NCBI GenBank assembly: GCA_017622135.1
Contig: JAGARR010000030.1
Coordinates: 18,640-82,639 of the forward strand
DNA: 64,000 nucleotides
DNA from: Spirochaetaceae bacterium
Lineage (GTDB): Bacteria; Spirochaetota; Spirochaetia; Treponematales; Treponemataceae
Reading direction: 5' to 3'
Positions 8,930-17,163 of this stretch are shown here, one piece after another; the stretch's first letter is position 1, and every line of letters begins with the position of its first letter. The notes under the pieces are model-generated. The model saw nothing but the letters and a program-made list of their open reading frames with translations, made no database searches and was not told the DNA's origin. The position numbers and the translations under genes were made by a program.

Positions 8930-9852
8930 TTACCTCCCTGCTGGCGGCCCACAACATTCACCTTGCTGCCAGAATCCAGCAAGGTTTGACCAGACATTAC
9001 AATCTCATTGCCAGAAACAAGCCCCGACACCACTTCCACCATATCATCCACGGTAATGCCCACGGTAATGGGCCGCAGCTCCACTGCACCACCATTCACC
9101 ACAAACACCGTGTCCTGGCCAGAACGAGTCAAAATGGCAGACCGTGGAATGGCCACCACATCGGCCTTTGACTCTGTAATGAGCTTGACCCGGCAATACA
9201 TGCCGATTTTAATCCGATTGTCCGGCGGATCCAGCACCAGCTTTACTCCCATGGAACGAGTTGTTGTGTCCAAGACAGGATTCACCTCGGCCACCTTGGC
9301 AGTAAAAACCTCTCCGGGATAGGCATCAAAGGTCAGTAGGGCAGCCTGTCCTACTTCAATACGGGAGACAAACCGCTCCGCCACGCTGATGTCCACCTCA
9401 AGCTTGCTGGTACTGCTGATCTTTGCGATGGACATGGAAGGGGCCACCATGCTTCCCATAGACACCGGGAAGGAGGTGATTGTTCCCGCCACAGGAGCAC
9501 GGATAGGGCTTGTCTCATAGGTCATACCGGGACGTGACGGGTCTACCCGAGCCAAAATCTGGTTCCGCTCCACATAATCCCCCACCTTCACCCGAATGTC
9601 GGTAAGCTTTCCAGAGGTATCTGGCATCACATCAACGCTGGAAGCCGCAACCACGTCTCCACCAAACTCAAGGTACTCATCAAGGTTTTCCGCTGCCACT
9701 ACATAGGTATTTACCGCAAACACCGTCTCCTGAGGAGCAGTAGCGGCTACCACCGCAGTCTGGTCCTTCTTTGAACAACCGGAAAAAACAACTGCCAGGG
9801 CCAAAGCCGGGGCTACACATCGAACTATTTTCTGTGTCATCATTATCCTCAT
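8926..9852 (-). CDS. RND efflux periplasmic adaptor lipoprotein (MFP)
   Basis: This is the membrane-fusion protein of the tripartite pump. The N-terminus is a lipoprotein signal with lipobox VFSGC near residue 26, so it is anchored in the inner membrane. It has a beta-barrel/lipoyl half-motif arrangement: DVVAASSVDVMPDTSGKL and SPIRAPVAGTITSF are the two lipoyl-like halves. A short hairpin is implied between them, as expected for adaptors that lack a long coiled coil. The C-terminal part (VDDMVEVVSGLVSGNE) is the membrane-proximal domain. It is 308 aa long and overlaps the RND gene by 4 nt. It links the pump to the TolC-like channel encoded just upstream. Confidence 0.92.
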   Translation of the reverse strand: MRIMMTQKIVRCVAPALALAVVFSGCSKKDQTAVVAATAPQETVFAVNTYVVAAENLDEYLEFGGDVVAASSVDVMPDTSGKLTDIRVKVGDYVERNQILARVDPSRPGMTYETSPIRAPVAGTITSFPVSMGSMVAPSMSIAKISSTSKLEVDISVAERFVSRIEVGQAALLTFDAYPGEVFTAKVAEVNPVLDTTTRSMGVKLVLDPPDNRIKIGMYCRVKLITESKADVVAIPRSAILTRSGQDTVFVVNGGAVELRPITVGITVDDMVEVVSGLVSGNEIVMSGQTLLDSGSKVNVVGRQQGGN

Positions 9853-9873
9853 ATTTCTTGGGTCCAGTGGCCC

Positions 9874-11298
9874 TTAGTTTCCTAGTTTTGTATTGAGAGT
9901 ATACTCAAGATCCATCAAGCCGGAAAGGTAGTTGAATTTCTCGTTGGCCAGACCCAGCTTTGCCTGGTTCAACTGATTTTCAGCGTCCCTCACATCAAGC
10001 AACTCCACTGTTCCGTTTCGGTATGCCACCAGTGTCATGTCGTAGGAGCGCTGGGCCAGCTGGATGTTCCCGGCAGAAGCCTCTATTGCAGCCTGGGACT
10101 GGGCCAAGGCATCCACCTGGGTGCGGATGTCCAGCTCGGTTTTTTCCACCAATGTCTCCAAAGAAAGCTCCAGCTTGCGGATATTGTCCTTTATGTCCTT
10201 GGCTGCCTGACGGTTGGCAGAAAAGGGCAAGAGATTGGTTAGGTTCCATGCAAGGGTGGCCGAAAAGGCTCCGTTGTCCACATAGGTGTCAATCCAGTTG
10301 GAGGAGATGTCGGCAACCACCGGCTGGAATCCCCAGGACAGCGAGAGACTGGGCGTGTAGGCCTGCATATTCTGAACAGAAAGATTTAAGTTTAGAATCT
10401 CCAGATTTTTCTGCAGGGAAAGGATGTCCGGGTGATTTTGGGCGTAGAGAGAAATCAACTCATCTGTATCCAAGTCTATAAAGGAAGGATTTATTTCCCC
10501 CTCCAGTACAATTTCCGTTCCAGCAGGAACTCCCAGCAAAAAGCCGAACAAATCCAGCTGCTGCTTCATTGCTTGCTCCTGTTTCAAGATGGAGGGACGC
10601 TGGTTTTCATAGGCTACCTGGGCCTGCAGCAAGGCCAGCTCCGGAATGAGACCGTTGCGGTAGTTCACCTGGGCCTGCTGGGCACGCAACCGGGCATTTT
10701 CCAAGGACTGCTGCTGAAGAGCAAGCCCTTCCTGCTGGAGCAGCAGGCCATAGAACAACTTTCTGACCTGCAGCTCATTCTGCCGCAGGGTCTGATCCCA
10801 GGTAATCTGCCCCGCCTCATACTGCTTCCTGATGAGCCGCAGGCCGTCCACCAGGGCAAAGGAAAAGTTCCAGGAGATGCCGACGTTTCCCCTGGCCATC
10901 CAGTGATTCGCTTCCGTAGTCTCAGTTTTAGGCACAGAAAAATCAAATCCATGCAATTCGTATAGAGGACTGACTATTTGAGAAATCCCCTCCATCATAG
11001 CTCCCATGGTGTCCGTGTACTCATTGCTGCGGCTCATGGTGGCGGAAACATTCACCGAAGGAAGCAACTGGTTCCACTTGTAGTCGTTTGCACGCTTCTT
11101 CATTTCCAGGTCAATGGCAGAGCTTTTCAGCGTCTTGCTGTTCTGGTTGGCATAATCCACCGCCTGGTCAACGGTCAAGGTGATGGAATTTCCTTTGGAC
11201 TCAGCTTGAGCCACATCTTGGGCAAGGATAAAACCAGTAGAAACAATTGCCAATAATAGAAAGCAAATGATGTTTCTACCCCATAAATAAAACTTCAT
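9874..11298 (-). CDS. TolC-family outer-membrane efflux channel
   Basis: A 474 aa outer-membrane factor. It has a signal peptide ending near residue 31 (VAQA) and two repeats of the outer-membrane efflux domain with long helices, for example residues 175-230 and 375-440. The Gln, Ala and Leu-rich heptads and the C-terminal GLMDLEYTLNTKLG are typical of TolC proteins. It is the first gene of a minus-strand operon TolC, adaptor, pump, PG0541-type protein, with 21 nt to the next gene. A good minus-strand promoter lies at 11328-11356. It forms the exit duct of the pump across the outer membrane. Confidence 0.92.
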   Translation of the reverse strand: MKFYLWGRNIICFLLLAIVSTGFILAQDVAQAESKGNSITLTVDQAVDYANQNSKTLKSSAIDLEMKKRANDYKWNQLLPSVNVSATMSRSNEYTDTMGAMMEGISQIVSPLYELHGFDFSVPKTETTEANHWMARGNVGISWNFSFALVDGLRLIRKQYEAGQITWDQTLRQNELQVRKLFYGLLLQQEGLALQQQSLENARLRAQQAQVNYRNGLIPELALLQAQVAYENQRPSILKQEQAMKQQLDLFGFLLGVPAGTEIVLEGEINPSFIDLDTDELISLYAQNHPDILSLQKNLEILNLNLSVQNMQAYTPSLSLSWGFQPVVADISSNWIDTYVDNGAFSATLAWNLTNLLPFSANRQAAKDIKDNIRKLELSLETLVEKTELDIRTQVDALAQSQAAIEASAGNIQLAQRSYDMTLVAYRNGTVELLDVRDAENQLNQAKLGLANEKFNYLSGLMDLEYTLNTKLGN

Positions 11299-11327
11299 AA
11301 AGCCCCCGAATTTATCTCTATAATTCT

Positions 11328-11356
11328 AATATAGTGTGTACATACTGAATGGGCAA
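11328..11356 (-). promoter_or_regulatory. Promoter of the efflux operon
   Basis: On the minus strand, TTGCCC (11356-11351) and TATATT (11333-11328) are separated by exactly 17 nt, placing the transcription start near 11321, about 20 nt before the TolC-family start codon. Confidence 0.6.
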
Positions 11357-11567
11357 GTTGTTTTATAAATATAACACCTAGAGTTCACTTCAGACAGCCC
11401 TTTATAATCTATTTCAGCTCATTTTGTTATATGTGTCAAAAAAATTTTTTTTTGACAAAATCATCTCACATCAACTAATTGTATATATTACAAATATATA
11501 ATTATTGCATTTAAATTCTTATTTTATCTATAAAAAATAAATTTTTTCAAATTTCTATCATCTTGTA

Positions 11568-11596
11568 TTGTCAATAATTACACTCTGTTTTATACT
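11568..11596 (+). promoter_or_regulatory. Promoter of the MFS transporter gene
   Basis: TTGTCA (11568-11573) and TATACT (11591-11596) are separated by 17 nt. The predicted transcript would start near 11603 with a leader of about 38 nt carrying an AAAGGAGG ribosome-binding site. Confidence 0.65.
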
Positions 11597-11640
11597 TTCA
11601 GTAAACTTAAACAATATTACTGGTTACCAAAGGAGGAAAT

Positions 11641-12852
11641 ATGGCAAACAGTAATGCCCTTAGATGGCGAGTTGTGATTGGAGGCATACTCAGCAACTTC
11701 TGTGCCGGTATGCTCTATAGCTGGAGCATCTATGTAAAGCCCCTCATCGAAACCCATGGTTGGGAACAGGGAGCTGTCTCCCTGGCCATGTCCATTGCTA
11801 CCATGGTCATCCCTATCTCGATGATTCCTGCGGCAAAGATTCTGGCAAAACAGGGTCCCACAAAGACAGCCCTTATTGGAACTGTGTTCTATGTACTTGG
11901 TCTTGTTATCAGTGGTTTTGCAAACAACCTGATTCTGCTGTACCTGGGATTTGGTGTGCTGGGTGGAATCGGTGTAGGATTTATCTACGGAACCCCCGTT
12001 GCTACTTGTATTAAATGGTTCCCAGATAAAAAAGGCCTTATTTCAGGTCTTGCAGTAGGTGGATTCGGTCTTGGTTCCATCGTATTTGCTCCCATCTGCA
12101 CCAGCCTGATTGCAACCCTTGGTCCTGGACAGACCTTCTGGGTACAGGGCGGAATTGCCTTGGTTGGAATGTTGATTGGTGCACCACTGATGAAGGCTGC
12201 CCCCGACGGATACAAGCCGGAAGGCTGGACTCCACCAGCAGCAAGTGCAGCAGCTGGAGCTGCCCACGATTATACCGCCGGAGAAATGTTACGAACAAAG
12301 CAGTACTGGTTCCTGCTGATTATGTATCTGTTCGCCAATATGTCCGGTCTCATGGTCATTGGTCAGGCATCTCCCATTGCACAGGCAGTTGCCGGTCTTA
12401 CCGCTGCTGAGGCTGGAGCAATCGTCAGTCTGCTATCAATCTTCAACACCGCTGGACGCTTTATGAGTGGTGCTCTCTGTGACAAGCTTGGGGCAAAGCG
12501 TGTTGTAACAATTATCTATGTTATCAACGCAGTTCTCTTGGTTTCTCTACAATTCCTTACAAACTTCGTTACCATCTCTATTGGTATCGGTGGTTTGGCC
12601 ATCTGTTTTGGTGCGATGATGGGTGCTTATCCATCACTGGTTGTGGACTACTTCGGAGTCAAGTACTCTGGCCCCAACTATGCCCGCATCTTCTTGGCAT
12701 ACGGAATCGGTGGAATCATCGGTCCCCAGCTTGCGGTACAGATTGTGGGTCGCACAGGCAGCTACACCATGGCATTCATCATCATTGGTGCAAGCTGTAT
12801 CGTTGGAGCAGTGATGTCCATCATCTCCAAGAAACCGGTGTACAACGGCTAA
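11641..12852 (+). CDS. OFA-family MFS transporter (oxalate/formate antiporter type)
   Basis: A 403 aa, 12-helix major facilitator protein. The N-terminus RWRVVIGGILSNFCAGMLYSW and SWSIYVKPL are characteristic of the OFA (OxlT-like) family, whose members exchange small organic anions such as oxalate/formate or carry lactate or pyruvate. A cytoplasmic central loop of about 25 residues, Ala/Pro-rich, splits the two six-helix bundles near residue 200. The start is fixed by AAAGGAGG directly before the ATG. The gene is monocistronic, with a strong promoter and an excellent terminator. The substrate cannot be set from sequence; a small carboxylate made in anaerobic fermentation is the best guess. 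Confidence 0.88.
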   Translation: MANSNALRWRVVIGGILSNFCAGMLYSWSIYVKPLIETHGWEQGAVSLAMSIATMVIPISMIPAAKILAKQGPTKTALIGTVFYVLGLVISGFANNLILLYLGFGVLGGIGVGFIYGTPVATCIKWFPDKKGLISGLAVGGFGLGSIVFAPICTSLIATLGPGQTFWVQGGIALVGMLIGAPLMKAAPDGYKPEGWTPPAASAAAGAAHDYTAGEMLRTKQYWFLLIMYLFANMSGLMVIGQASPIAQAVAGLTAAEAGAIVSLLSIFNTAGRFMSGALCDKLGAKRVVTIIYVINAVLLVSLQFLTNFVTISIGIGGLAICFGAMMGAYPSLVVDYFGVKYSGPNYARIFLAYGIGGIIGPQLAVQIVGRTGSYTMAFIIIGASCIVGAVMSIISKKPVYNG

Positions 12853-12906
12853 TAACTCCTAGTTGTAGAAATTGTACGCGGCCAACAGTCCGGGCCTAAA
12901 CGGACA

Positions 12907-12955
12907 AACGCCACTGGTAGACGAGGAGGAAGCGTCTGCCGGTGGCGTTTTTTTT
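12907..12955 (+). terminator. Strong intrinsic terminator of the MFS gene
   Basis: A 17 bp stem (12907-12923 with 12933-12949, two G-T pairs) with a 9 nt loop is followed by eight T residues. This is a textbook rho-independent terminator. Confidence 0.92.
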
Positions 12956-13015
12956 GCGTGTTGCGGTTCTACTGGAATCGGTGTATAGTTTGGAGACGTA
13001 GTTGACATAAATCAA

Positions 13016-13309
13016 TTGAGAATACTTTGCAAACAAGGCAAAATCAGGTGGACTAACCACATTCTTGTGAGGCTGCTGGAAAGAAGTATAAAGCAATCAG
13101 ATGTGGAAAATGCCATCAACACTGGAACAGTCATTGAGCAGTATCCAGATGATTATCCTCATCCAAGTTGTCTTGTTTTAGGATTCACTATACAACGGCA
13201 GCTTCTGCATGTTGTCTGCGGTATTGCACAAGAACATATATATATGATTACAGCATATTATCCAAGTACAGAAAAATGGGCAGAAAACGCTACTCAAAGG
13301 AGGTCGTAA
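13016..13309 (+). CDS. DUF4258 protein, probable toxin of a toxin-antitoxin pair
   Basis: A 97 aa protein with the DUF4258 signature: WTNHILVRLLERSIKQSDVENAI in the first half, then YPDDYPHPSCLVLG and a C-terminal beta strand region. The family is thought to act as small toxins, often paired with a YgiT-type zinc-finger antitoxin, which is exactly the next gene (two bases downstream). The listed start is a TTG without a nearby ribosome-binding site. Family members usually begin about five codons earlier, and that reading frame is open back to 12989, but it holds no ATG, GTG or TTG at the expected place. The real start is therefore uncertain. Ribonuclease-like activity is suspected for the family and is not proven. 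Confidence 0.75.
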   Translation: MRILCKQGKIRWTNHILVRLLERSIKQSDVENAINTGTVIEQYPDDYPHPSCLVLGFTIQRQLLHVVCGIAQEHIYMITAYYPSTEKWAENATQRRS

Positions 13310-13311
13310 CG

Positions 13312-13536
13312 ATGTGTTTTTTATGCAAGGGAAGGATTGTTCCTGACACAACAACATTTATGGTTGATTTAGGTCGATGCATAATTATCGTAAGAAACGT
13401 TCCTTGTGACAGATGCCAGCAGTGCGGAGATACAAGCTATTCAAATGAGGTTGCAAAAAAATTGGAGCAGATTGTTGAAAAACTCAAGGACTCCATTTCT
13501 GAAATTGCAGTGACTGACTACAGCTCCGCCGCCTAA
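13312..13536 (+). CDS. YgiT-type zinc-finger antitoxin-like protein
   Basis: A 75 aa protein with zinc ligands CFLC (Cys2, Cys5) and CDRCQQC (Cys32, Cys35, Cys38), the arrangement of the YgiT/MqsA N-terminal zinc-binding domain. Its C-terminal helix (EVAKKLEQIVEKL) is too short for the helix-turn-helix of full MqsA. In related loci the partner is a DUF4258 or MqsR-like toxin. The ATG was chosen because AAGGAGG lies 9 nt upstream; an open frame upstream overlaps the toxin gene. It probably neutralises the preceding protein and may autoregulate the pair. Confidence 0.85.
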   Translation: MCFLCKGRIVPDTTTFMVDLGRCIIIVRNVPCDRCQQCGDTSYSNEVAKKLEQIVEKLKDSISEIAVTDYSSAA

Positions 13537-13563
13537 GTCCTGCATTGACCTGCACGCCTCCTT

Positions 13564-13845
13564 TCAGCTGGTGAGCTTCTGCACTAGAAGCTCCACGGCC
13601 TGCTTTTCCTTCTCGGAAAGCTTCTCAAAGGTGCTTACGAGATGACGATACCGGGATGAAATCTCCGGGCGGCTACTTGAACCAGCCACCAAGTATTCCA
13701 CGCTCACATCCAGAGCCTCCGCAAGCCTTACCGCCACATCAGCCGGCGGCATGGATGGATGGGAGCCGACATAGGTCAAAAGTGTCCGAGGCTTTATCCT
13801 GGCCCTGGCAGCCAACTCCTTGTGCTGTATTCCGGGTAGCCCCAT
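13564..13845 (-). CDS. XRE-family helix-turn-helix regulator, short N-terminus
   Basis: A 93 aa protein resembling a Cro/CI-type HTH: HKELAARARIKPRTLLTYVG, followed by PPADVAVRLAEALDVSVEYLV. The recognition helix region is present, but the first helix usually seen before the turn is missing, and an in-frame TAA lies two codons upstream of the ATG, so the domain is shortened or starts abnormally. The C-terminal 30 residues (FEKLSEKEKQAVELLVQKL) form a helix likely used for dimerisation. It lies convergent with the toxin-antitoxin pair and divergent from the lipoprotein gene, so it may control either one. Similar short regulators are common in treponemes. Confidence 0.75.
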   Translation of the reverse strand: MGLPGIQHKELAARARIKPRTLLTYVGSHPSMPPADVAVRLAEALDVSVEYLVAGSSSRPEISSRYRHLVSTFEKLSEKEKQAVELLVQKLTS

Positions 13846-13927
13846 TTTTTACAAAAAACTCCCGCCACCACGACATTATATGTCAGGTGTCATCCCGTAT
13901 AATAATCTTAATATATAGGAGGTTTAG

Positions 13928-14581
13928 ATGAAGACACATAACGAGGCAAAGAAATTTGGCATTCTGTTCAGCTTGTTCTTGGGAGTCCTACTGGTATCCT
14001 GTGGTGGAAACAAGCTGGTAGACCAGGCGCTTGACCGTGACGAGGAGTTTCTGAACAAGGTGGAGCAACTGGCGGACAGGATGGAAAAGGGAGAGCTGAC
14101 TGGAGAGTGGTTTTTCAACTATATGAATGACATCTACGAGGAGTTTCCGCAGCTTCCCGTTGAATTTGAGGATGGAACAGTCTCAAAGAGCCAGCACAAG
14201 CGGGCCCAGCAGCTGGAGGCACGGAAAGTACAGCTGGAAAAACGCTTGGTTACTCTGGGCTTTTCTGGCGACGAGGAGGGAAGATACCCTCTTCGATACG
14301 CCATTTCCAGTCTGGAGCCCAAGAACGAGATAAACAGGCGACTTGATAAGGGCGAGCTGATTTTCAACGACATGGAGCAGTTGTTAAAGCAGTACGAACA
14401 GGGGGTCCTCTCCGAGACGCAGGTGATGGAAGAGATGGAAACCATGATGGCAGAAATCGAGGTTTTTGCTGAAGACGTGGAGATTGACCCGTCAAGCTTG
14501 ACAGAAAAGCAGCTTGAGCGAATTGAGCTCATAGAAGACTGGATAAGTGGATGGGAATATCGTTTAGAAAACTTGTATTAA
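13928..14581 (+). CDS. Lipoprotein of unknown function, ALDRDxEFL family
   Basis: A 217 aa predicted lipoprotein with lipobox LLVSC at about residue 26. After the signal, the segment VDQALDRDEEFLNKVEQL and MEKGELTGEWFF is repeated almost exactly in the gene at 15225, so the two are paralogues separated by one other gene. The rest is acidic and helical, with long Glu/Lys/Gln-rich segments suggesting a helical bundle or coiled coil, and no known catalytic motif. A clean TAGGAGG site precedes the ATG. I do not recognise the family; it is probably a spirochaete-specific envelope lipoprotein. Confidence 0.8.
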   Translation: MKTHNEAKKFGILFSLFLGVLLVSCGGNKLVDQALDRDEEFLNKVEQLADRMEKGELTGEWFFNYMNDIYEEFPQLPVEFEDGTVSKSQHKRAQQLEARKVQLEKRLVTLGFSGDEEGRYPLRYAISSLEPKNEINRRLDKGELIFNDMEQLLKQYEQGVLSETQVMEEMETMMAEIEVFAEDVEIDPSSLTEKQLERIELIEDWISGWEYRLENLY

Positions 14582-14610
14582 TTTATAGAAGGGAATAGTT
14601 AGGAGGAACC

Positions 14611-15158
14611 ATGCGGACACTTGAAAGCATTAAGGAAGAGATAAAAGCACTGGGAGAGGTTGACCTGTTCGGGACGGCAAAGGAGGTAACCCATCTGCCG
14701 GAAATCCTCCATGATGATGAAAACATCAAGTACCTAACTTCTGGCCTAATGGACGGAACAACCTGGCTAGTAGTTTGTACCCAAAAAAGAATTCTCCTTC
14801 TTGACCATGGATTTCTCTTTGGGTTCAAGCAATCAGAGATGAACCTAGAAAACATCAACTCAATCTCATTCCAAACGGGATTACTTTTTGGAGCCATCGA
14901 AATTTGGCACGGTGGAGCCCGCATGTTGATTGAAAACTGCGATAAGAAAACTGTAAAACCCTTTACTGATGCGGTAAACGCTGCCATGACAGCGGCAAAG
15001 GGTGCCAGAACAGCCCCAGTGACCACCACTGCAATCCCTGCCGCCCCGCCGCAGACGACATGGTTCCCCAACTGGAGCGTCTGGGAGCCTTGGTGGAAAA
15101 AGGCCTGCTCTCCAAGGAAGAATTCGAGGCCCAGAAGAAGAAGCTGCTGGGCTTGTAG
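14611..15158 (+). pseudogene. PH-like/SHOCT domain protein with a frameshift
   Basis: Residues 1-130 have the look of a bacterial PH-like (YokE/DUF4429-type) domain: DENIKYLTSGLMDGTTWLVVCTQKRILLLD and LENINSISFQTG. The expected C-terminal SHOCT segment (LERLGALVEKGLLSKEEFE, ending KKKLLGL and a stop at 15158) is present but in another frame (codons starting at 15060, against the frame of 14611). One base seems lost in the GC-rich stretch at about 15035-15055. Without the shift the first frame runs on to 15228 with an unrelated tail. It may be a true decay event, a sequencing error or frameshifting, although no classic slippery heptamer is visible. It sits between the two paralogous exported proteins. 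Confidence 0.75.
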
Positions 15159-15171
15159 CGTCAAATGCAAC

Positions 15172-15197
15172 GGGGAGGCCCAGCACGCTGGCCTCCC
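15172..15197. other. GC-rich hairpin after the SHOCT gene
   Basis: GGGAGGCCCAG pairs with CTGGCCTCCC (one bulged base) around a CACG loop just downstream of the SHOCT stop. It has no T-run and lies 28 nt before the next start, so it may attenuate or separate the two genes. Confidence 0.5.
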
Positions 15198-15224
15198 ACC
15201 AAAGCCAGAAAAGGAGTACGTAAA

Positions 15225-15866
15225 ATGAAATCCAGCTTCCACACAAAGCAGTGGGCGGTGGCCCTGATGCTGGCCTTGGCCCTTGGGGTACAGGCGGCGG
15301 GAGCCAGTCCCGTGGACGCAGCCCTTGACCGCGACCAGGAGTTCCTGGACTCGCTGGCAGACCTTGCAGACCGAATGGAGCGGGGCCAGCTGAACGGGGA
15401 ATGGTTCTTTCACGAGATGGACAGACTCTACGTCAGGTTTGCACCCGACTTTGTGCTCGTTGACCTGGACTCCGTCACCCAGCAGCAGAAGAAGCGGTCA
15501 CGGAGCCTCAAGAACAGAAAGACGGAGCTGGAAATCAAGCTCTACAAGCTGGGCTTCTCCCCGGACCCGGAGACAGGCCGGTTCTCCGTCGCCTATAAGA
15601 TTCTGAATCTGGATGCGGACAGCCCCATGGACATCCTCCTTGACCAGTTCGAGGCATTCCTCATTACGGTGGCTTCGGCCATGGACCTGCTGAGCTACCG
15701 GCTCATCTCCGAGGATGAGGTTGCCCTGCTGTTCAACCACATGGCGGAGGACATGGAGGCATCCTACCATGATTTTGACTACGACGAGGTGACGGAGGAG
15801 CAGCTCCAAAGGCTCCAGCAGCTGGAGCAGCGGGTAAATCAACTGGAACAGCAGTTCAATTGGTAA
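15225..15866 (+). CDS. Exported paralogue of the ALDRDxEFL protein
   Basis: A 213 aa protein with a Sec signal peptide (about residues 1-28, ending QAAGAS). It has no lipobox cysteine, unlike its paralogue at 13928. Mature residues VDAALDRDQEFLDSLADLAD and RMERGQLNGEWFF match that protein closely. Both then share a KLGFS or TLGFS segment and a C-terminal helical stretch rich in Gln and Leu (LQRLQQLEQRVNQLEQQ), a likely coiled coil. The start at 15225 was chosen because AAGGAG lies 9 nt upstream; the open frame extends 20 codons further without a signal sequence. The function is unknown. The third codon positions are notably more GC-rich than in the lipoprotein copy. Confidence 0.8.
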   Translation: MKSSFHTKQWAVALMLALALGVQAAGASPVDAALDRDQEFLDSLADLADRMERGQLNGEWFFHEMDRLYVRFAPDFVLVDLDSVTQQQKKRSRSLKNRKTELEIKLYKLGFSPDPETGRFSVAYKILNLDADSPMDILLDQFEAFLITVASAMDLLSYRLISEDEVALLFNHMAEDMEASYHDFDYDEVTEEQLQRLQQLEQRVNQLEQQFNW

Positions 15867-15875
15867 GGAGGAAGT

Positions 15876-17076
15876 ATGCGTTGTTTGAATCGCTTTGAAA
15901 AGGGACTGTTCTTTGCAGTCATGGCAGTCGCCTTTGTGGGCTCCCCGATCTTCGGAGCCACCGTCTACGGAGCAGGCAACCTTGACGAATCGGTCTTTGC
16001 CAATGCGGTGCCCGCCGCCGCCAGCGACTTTGACTACCAGCTGCTTGACTCCCTTGAGGGGGTGGTGCTGCTGCGGTACACCGGGAAGGCCCAGGAAATC
16101 ATCCTGCCCCAAGAAATCGAGGGCTTCCCCGTCCAGAGAATTGAGGGCAGGGCATTCTACAGCACCAATGTGAAGACGGTGGTGATACCGGACAGCGTGG
16201 TTTCCATGGGGAGGGAGGCCTTTGCCCAGTGCTCGAATCTTGTGAGCGTCAGGCTCTCCCCCACCATGCGGGTGATTTCCGGAGGGGCCTTTTCCGGCTG
16301 CTCCAAGCTGGAGAATGTCCTCATTCCCGCCGTCGGTGGACACCATGATTTCCAGAGCCTTCAGGTACACTGGAATACGCTCCATCACCCTGCCGCCAAA
16401 CATGGTGTTTCGTAGCTATGCTGGGGACACGCCCATTCCCAGCCCGGAGGTCTTCGAGTCCTGCAGCAAGCTGGAAAGCGTTGTCCTGCCGGAAACCATG
16501 ACAGTGCTACCGGAAAAAATTTTTGCCGGCTGCACTGCCCTCAAGGAGGTGGCGCTGCCGCCAGGACTGGAGGTGATTCAGAAGGATGCCTTCACCAGCT
16601 GCAAGGGCCTCCAGAAGCTGGTGCTGCCAGAAACCCTCCATACCATCGAGGACGCCCTGAACGGAACGGGGCTGGTGGAGCTGGTTTTCCCCAAGTCCGT
16701 CAAGGAATTCCGTTGCAGGCTCTACTCCTGCCCCAATCTGGAGATGGTACGGCTGCCGGACTCCTTGGAGGAGCTGGAGGAAGGGCTCTTCTACAATCCC
16801 AACTCCAGAGGCTCACAGATGAAGCTCCGCTCCGTGAACCTTCCGGCCTCACTGAAAAAGGTGTCCGCCACGGCCTTCTACAAGCTGTCCTCCCTCACGG
16901 AGGTGCTGATTCCAGAAACTCTGACACAAGTTGAGTTCGACGGAAAGCTTGAGCCCGACCCCAACCATCCCTACGGCGGCCTGCTTACCCAGACCTGGGC
17001 CTTCCTCGGCACCAGCCTGCCGCTGGCAACCCAGGCTCGCCTGAAAAAGATGGGATACTACGGCTCCTTCAGATAG
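15876..17076 (+). pseudogene. BspA-like leucine-rich-repeat exported protein, frameshifted
   Basis: The gene encodes a signal peptide (about 1-28) followed by BspA/LRR_5-type repeats, such as VVIPDSVVSMGREAFAQCSN and VVLPETMTVLPEKIFAGCTA. Such proteins mediate adhesion to host or bacterial surfaces in oral and gut bacteria. The first frame (from 15876) breaks after SKLENVLIP, and the repeat pattern resumes immediately in the +1 frame as PSVDTMISRAF, through to the stop at 17076. A single extra base in CCCGCCG at about 16326-16332 explains it. Restored, the protein would be about 400 aa with around eight repeats. Whether this is a real mutation, phase variation or a base-call error is open. 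Confidence 0.8.
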
Positions 17077-17118
17077 GAGACGCAGCCCCTTGGGGACAAG
17101 GATTCCAGCCATAGCAAC

Positions 17119-17140
17119 GGAGCTTCGGAAACGAAGCTCC
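17119..17140. other. Stable hairpin with GAAA loop after the LRR gene
   Basis: GGAGCTTCG and CGAAGCTCC form a perfect 9 bp stem with a GAAA tetraloop, 43 nt past the LRR stop. There is no T-run, so it is either a weak terminator or a 3' stabilising hairpin. Confidence 0.5.
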
Positions 17141-17163
17141 CTCAGCACGCCGCAGGCGTGAGA

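Larger units (their letters stand above)
11299..11640. other. AT-rich divergent intergenic region
   Basis: A 342 nt, very AT-rich gap between the divergent efflux operon and the MFS gene. It holds the two promoters listed separately. A further TTGACA at 11452-11457 has no well-spaced -10. No additional gene or convincing operator repeat was found. Confidence 0.7.
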
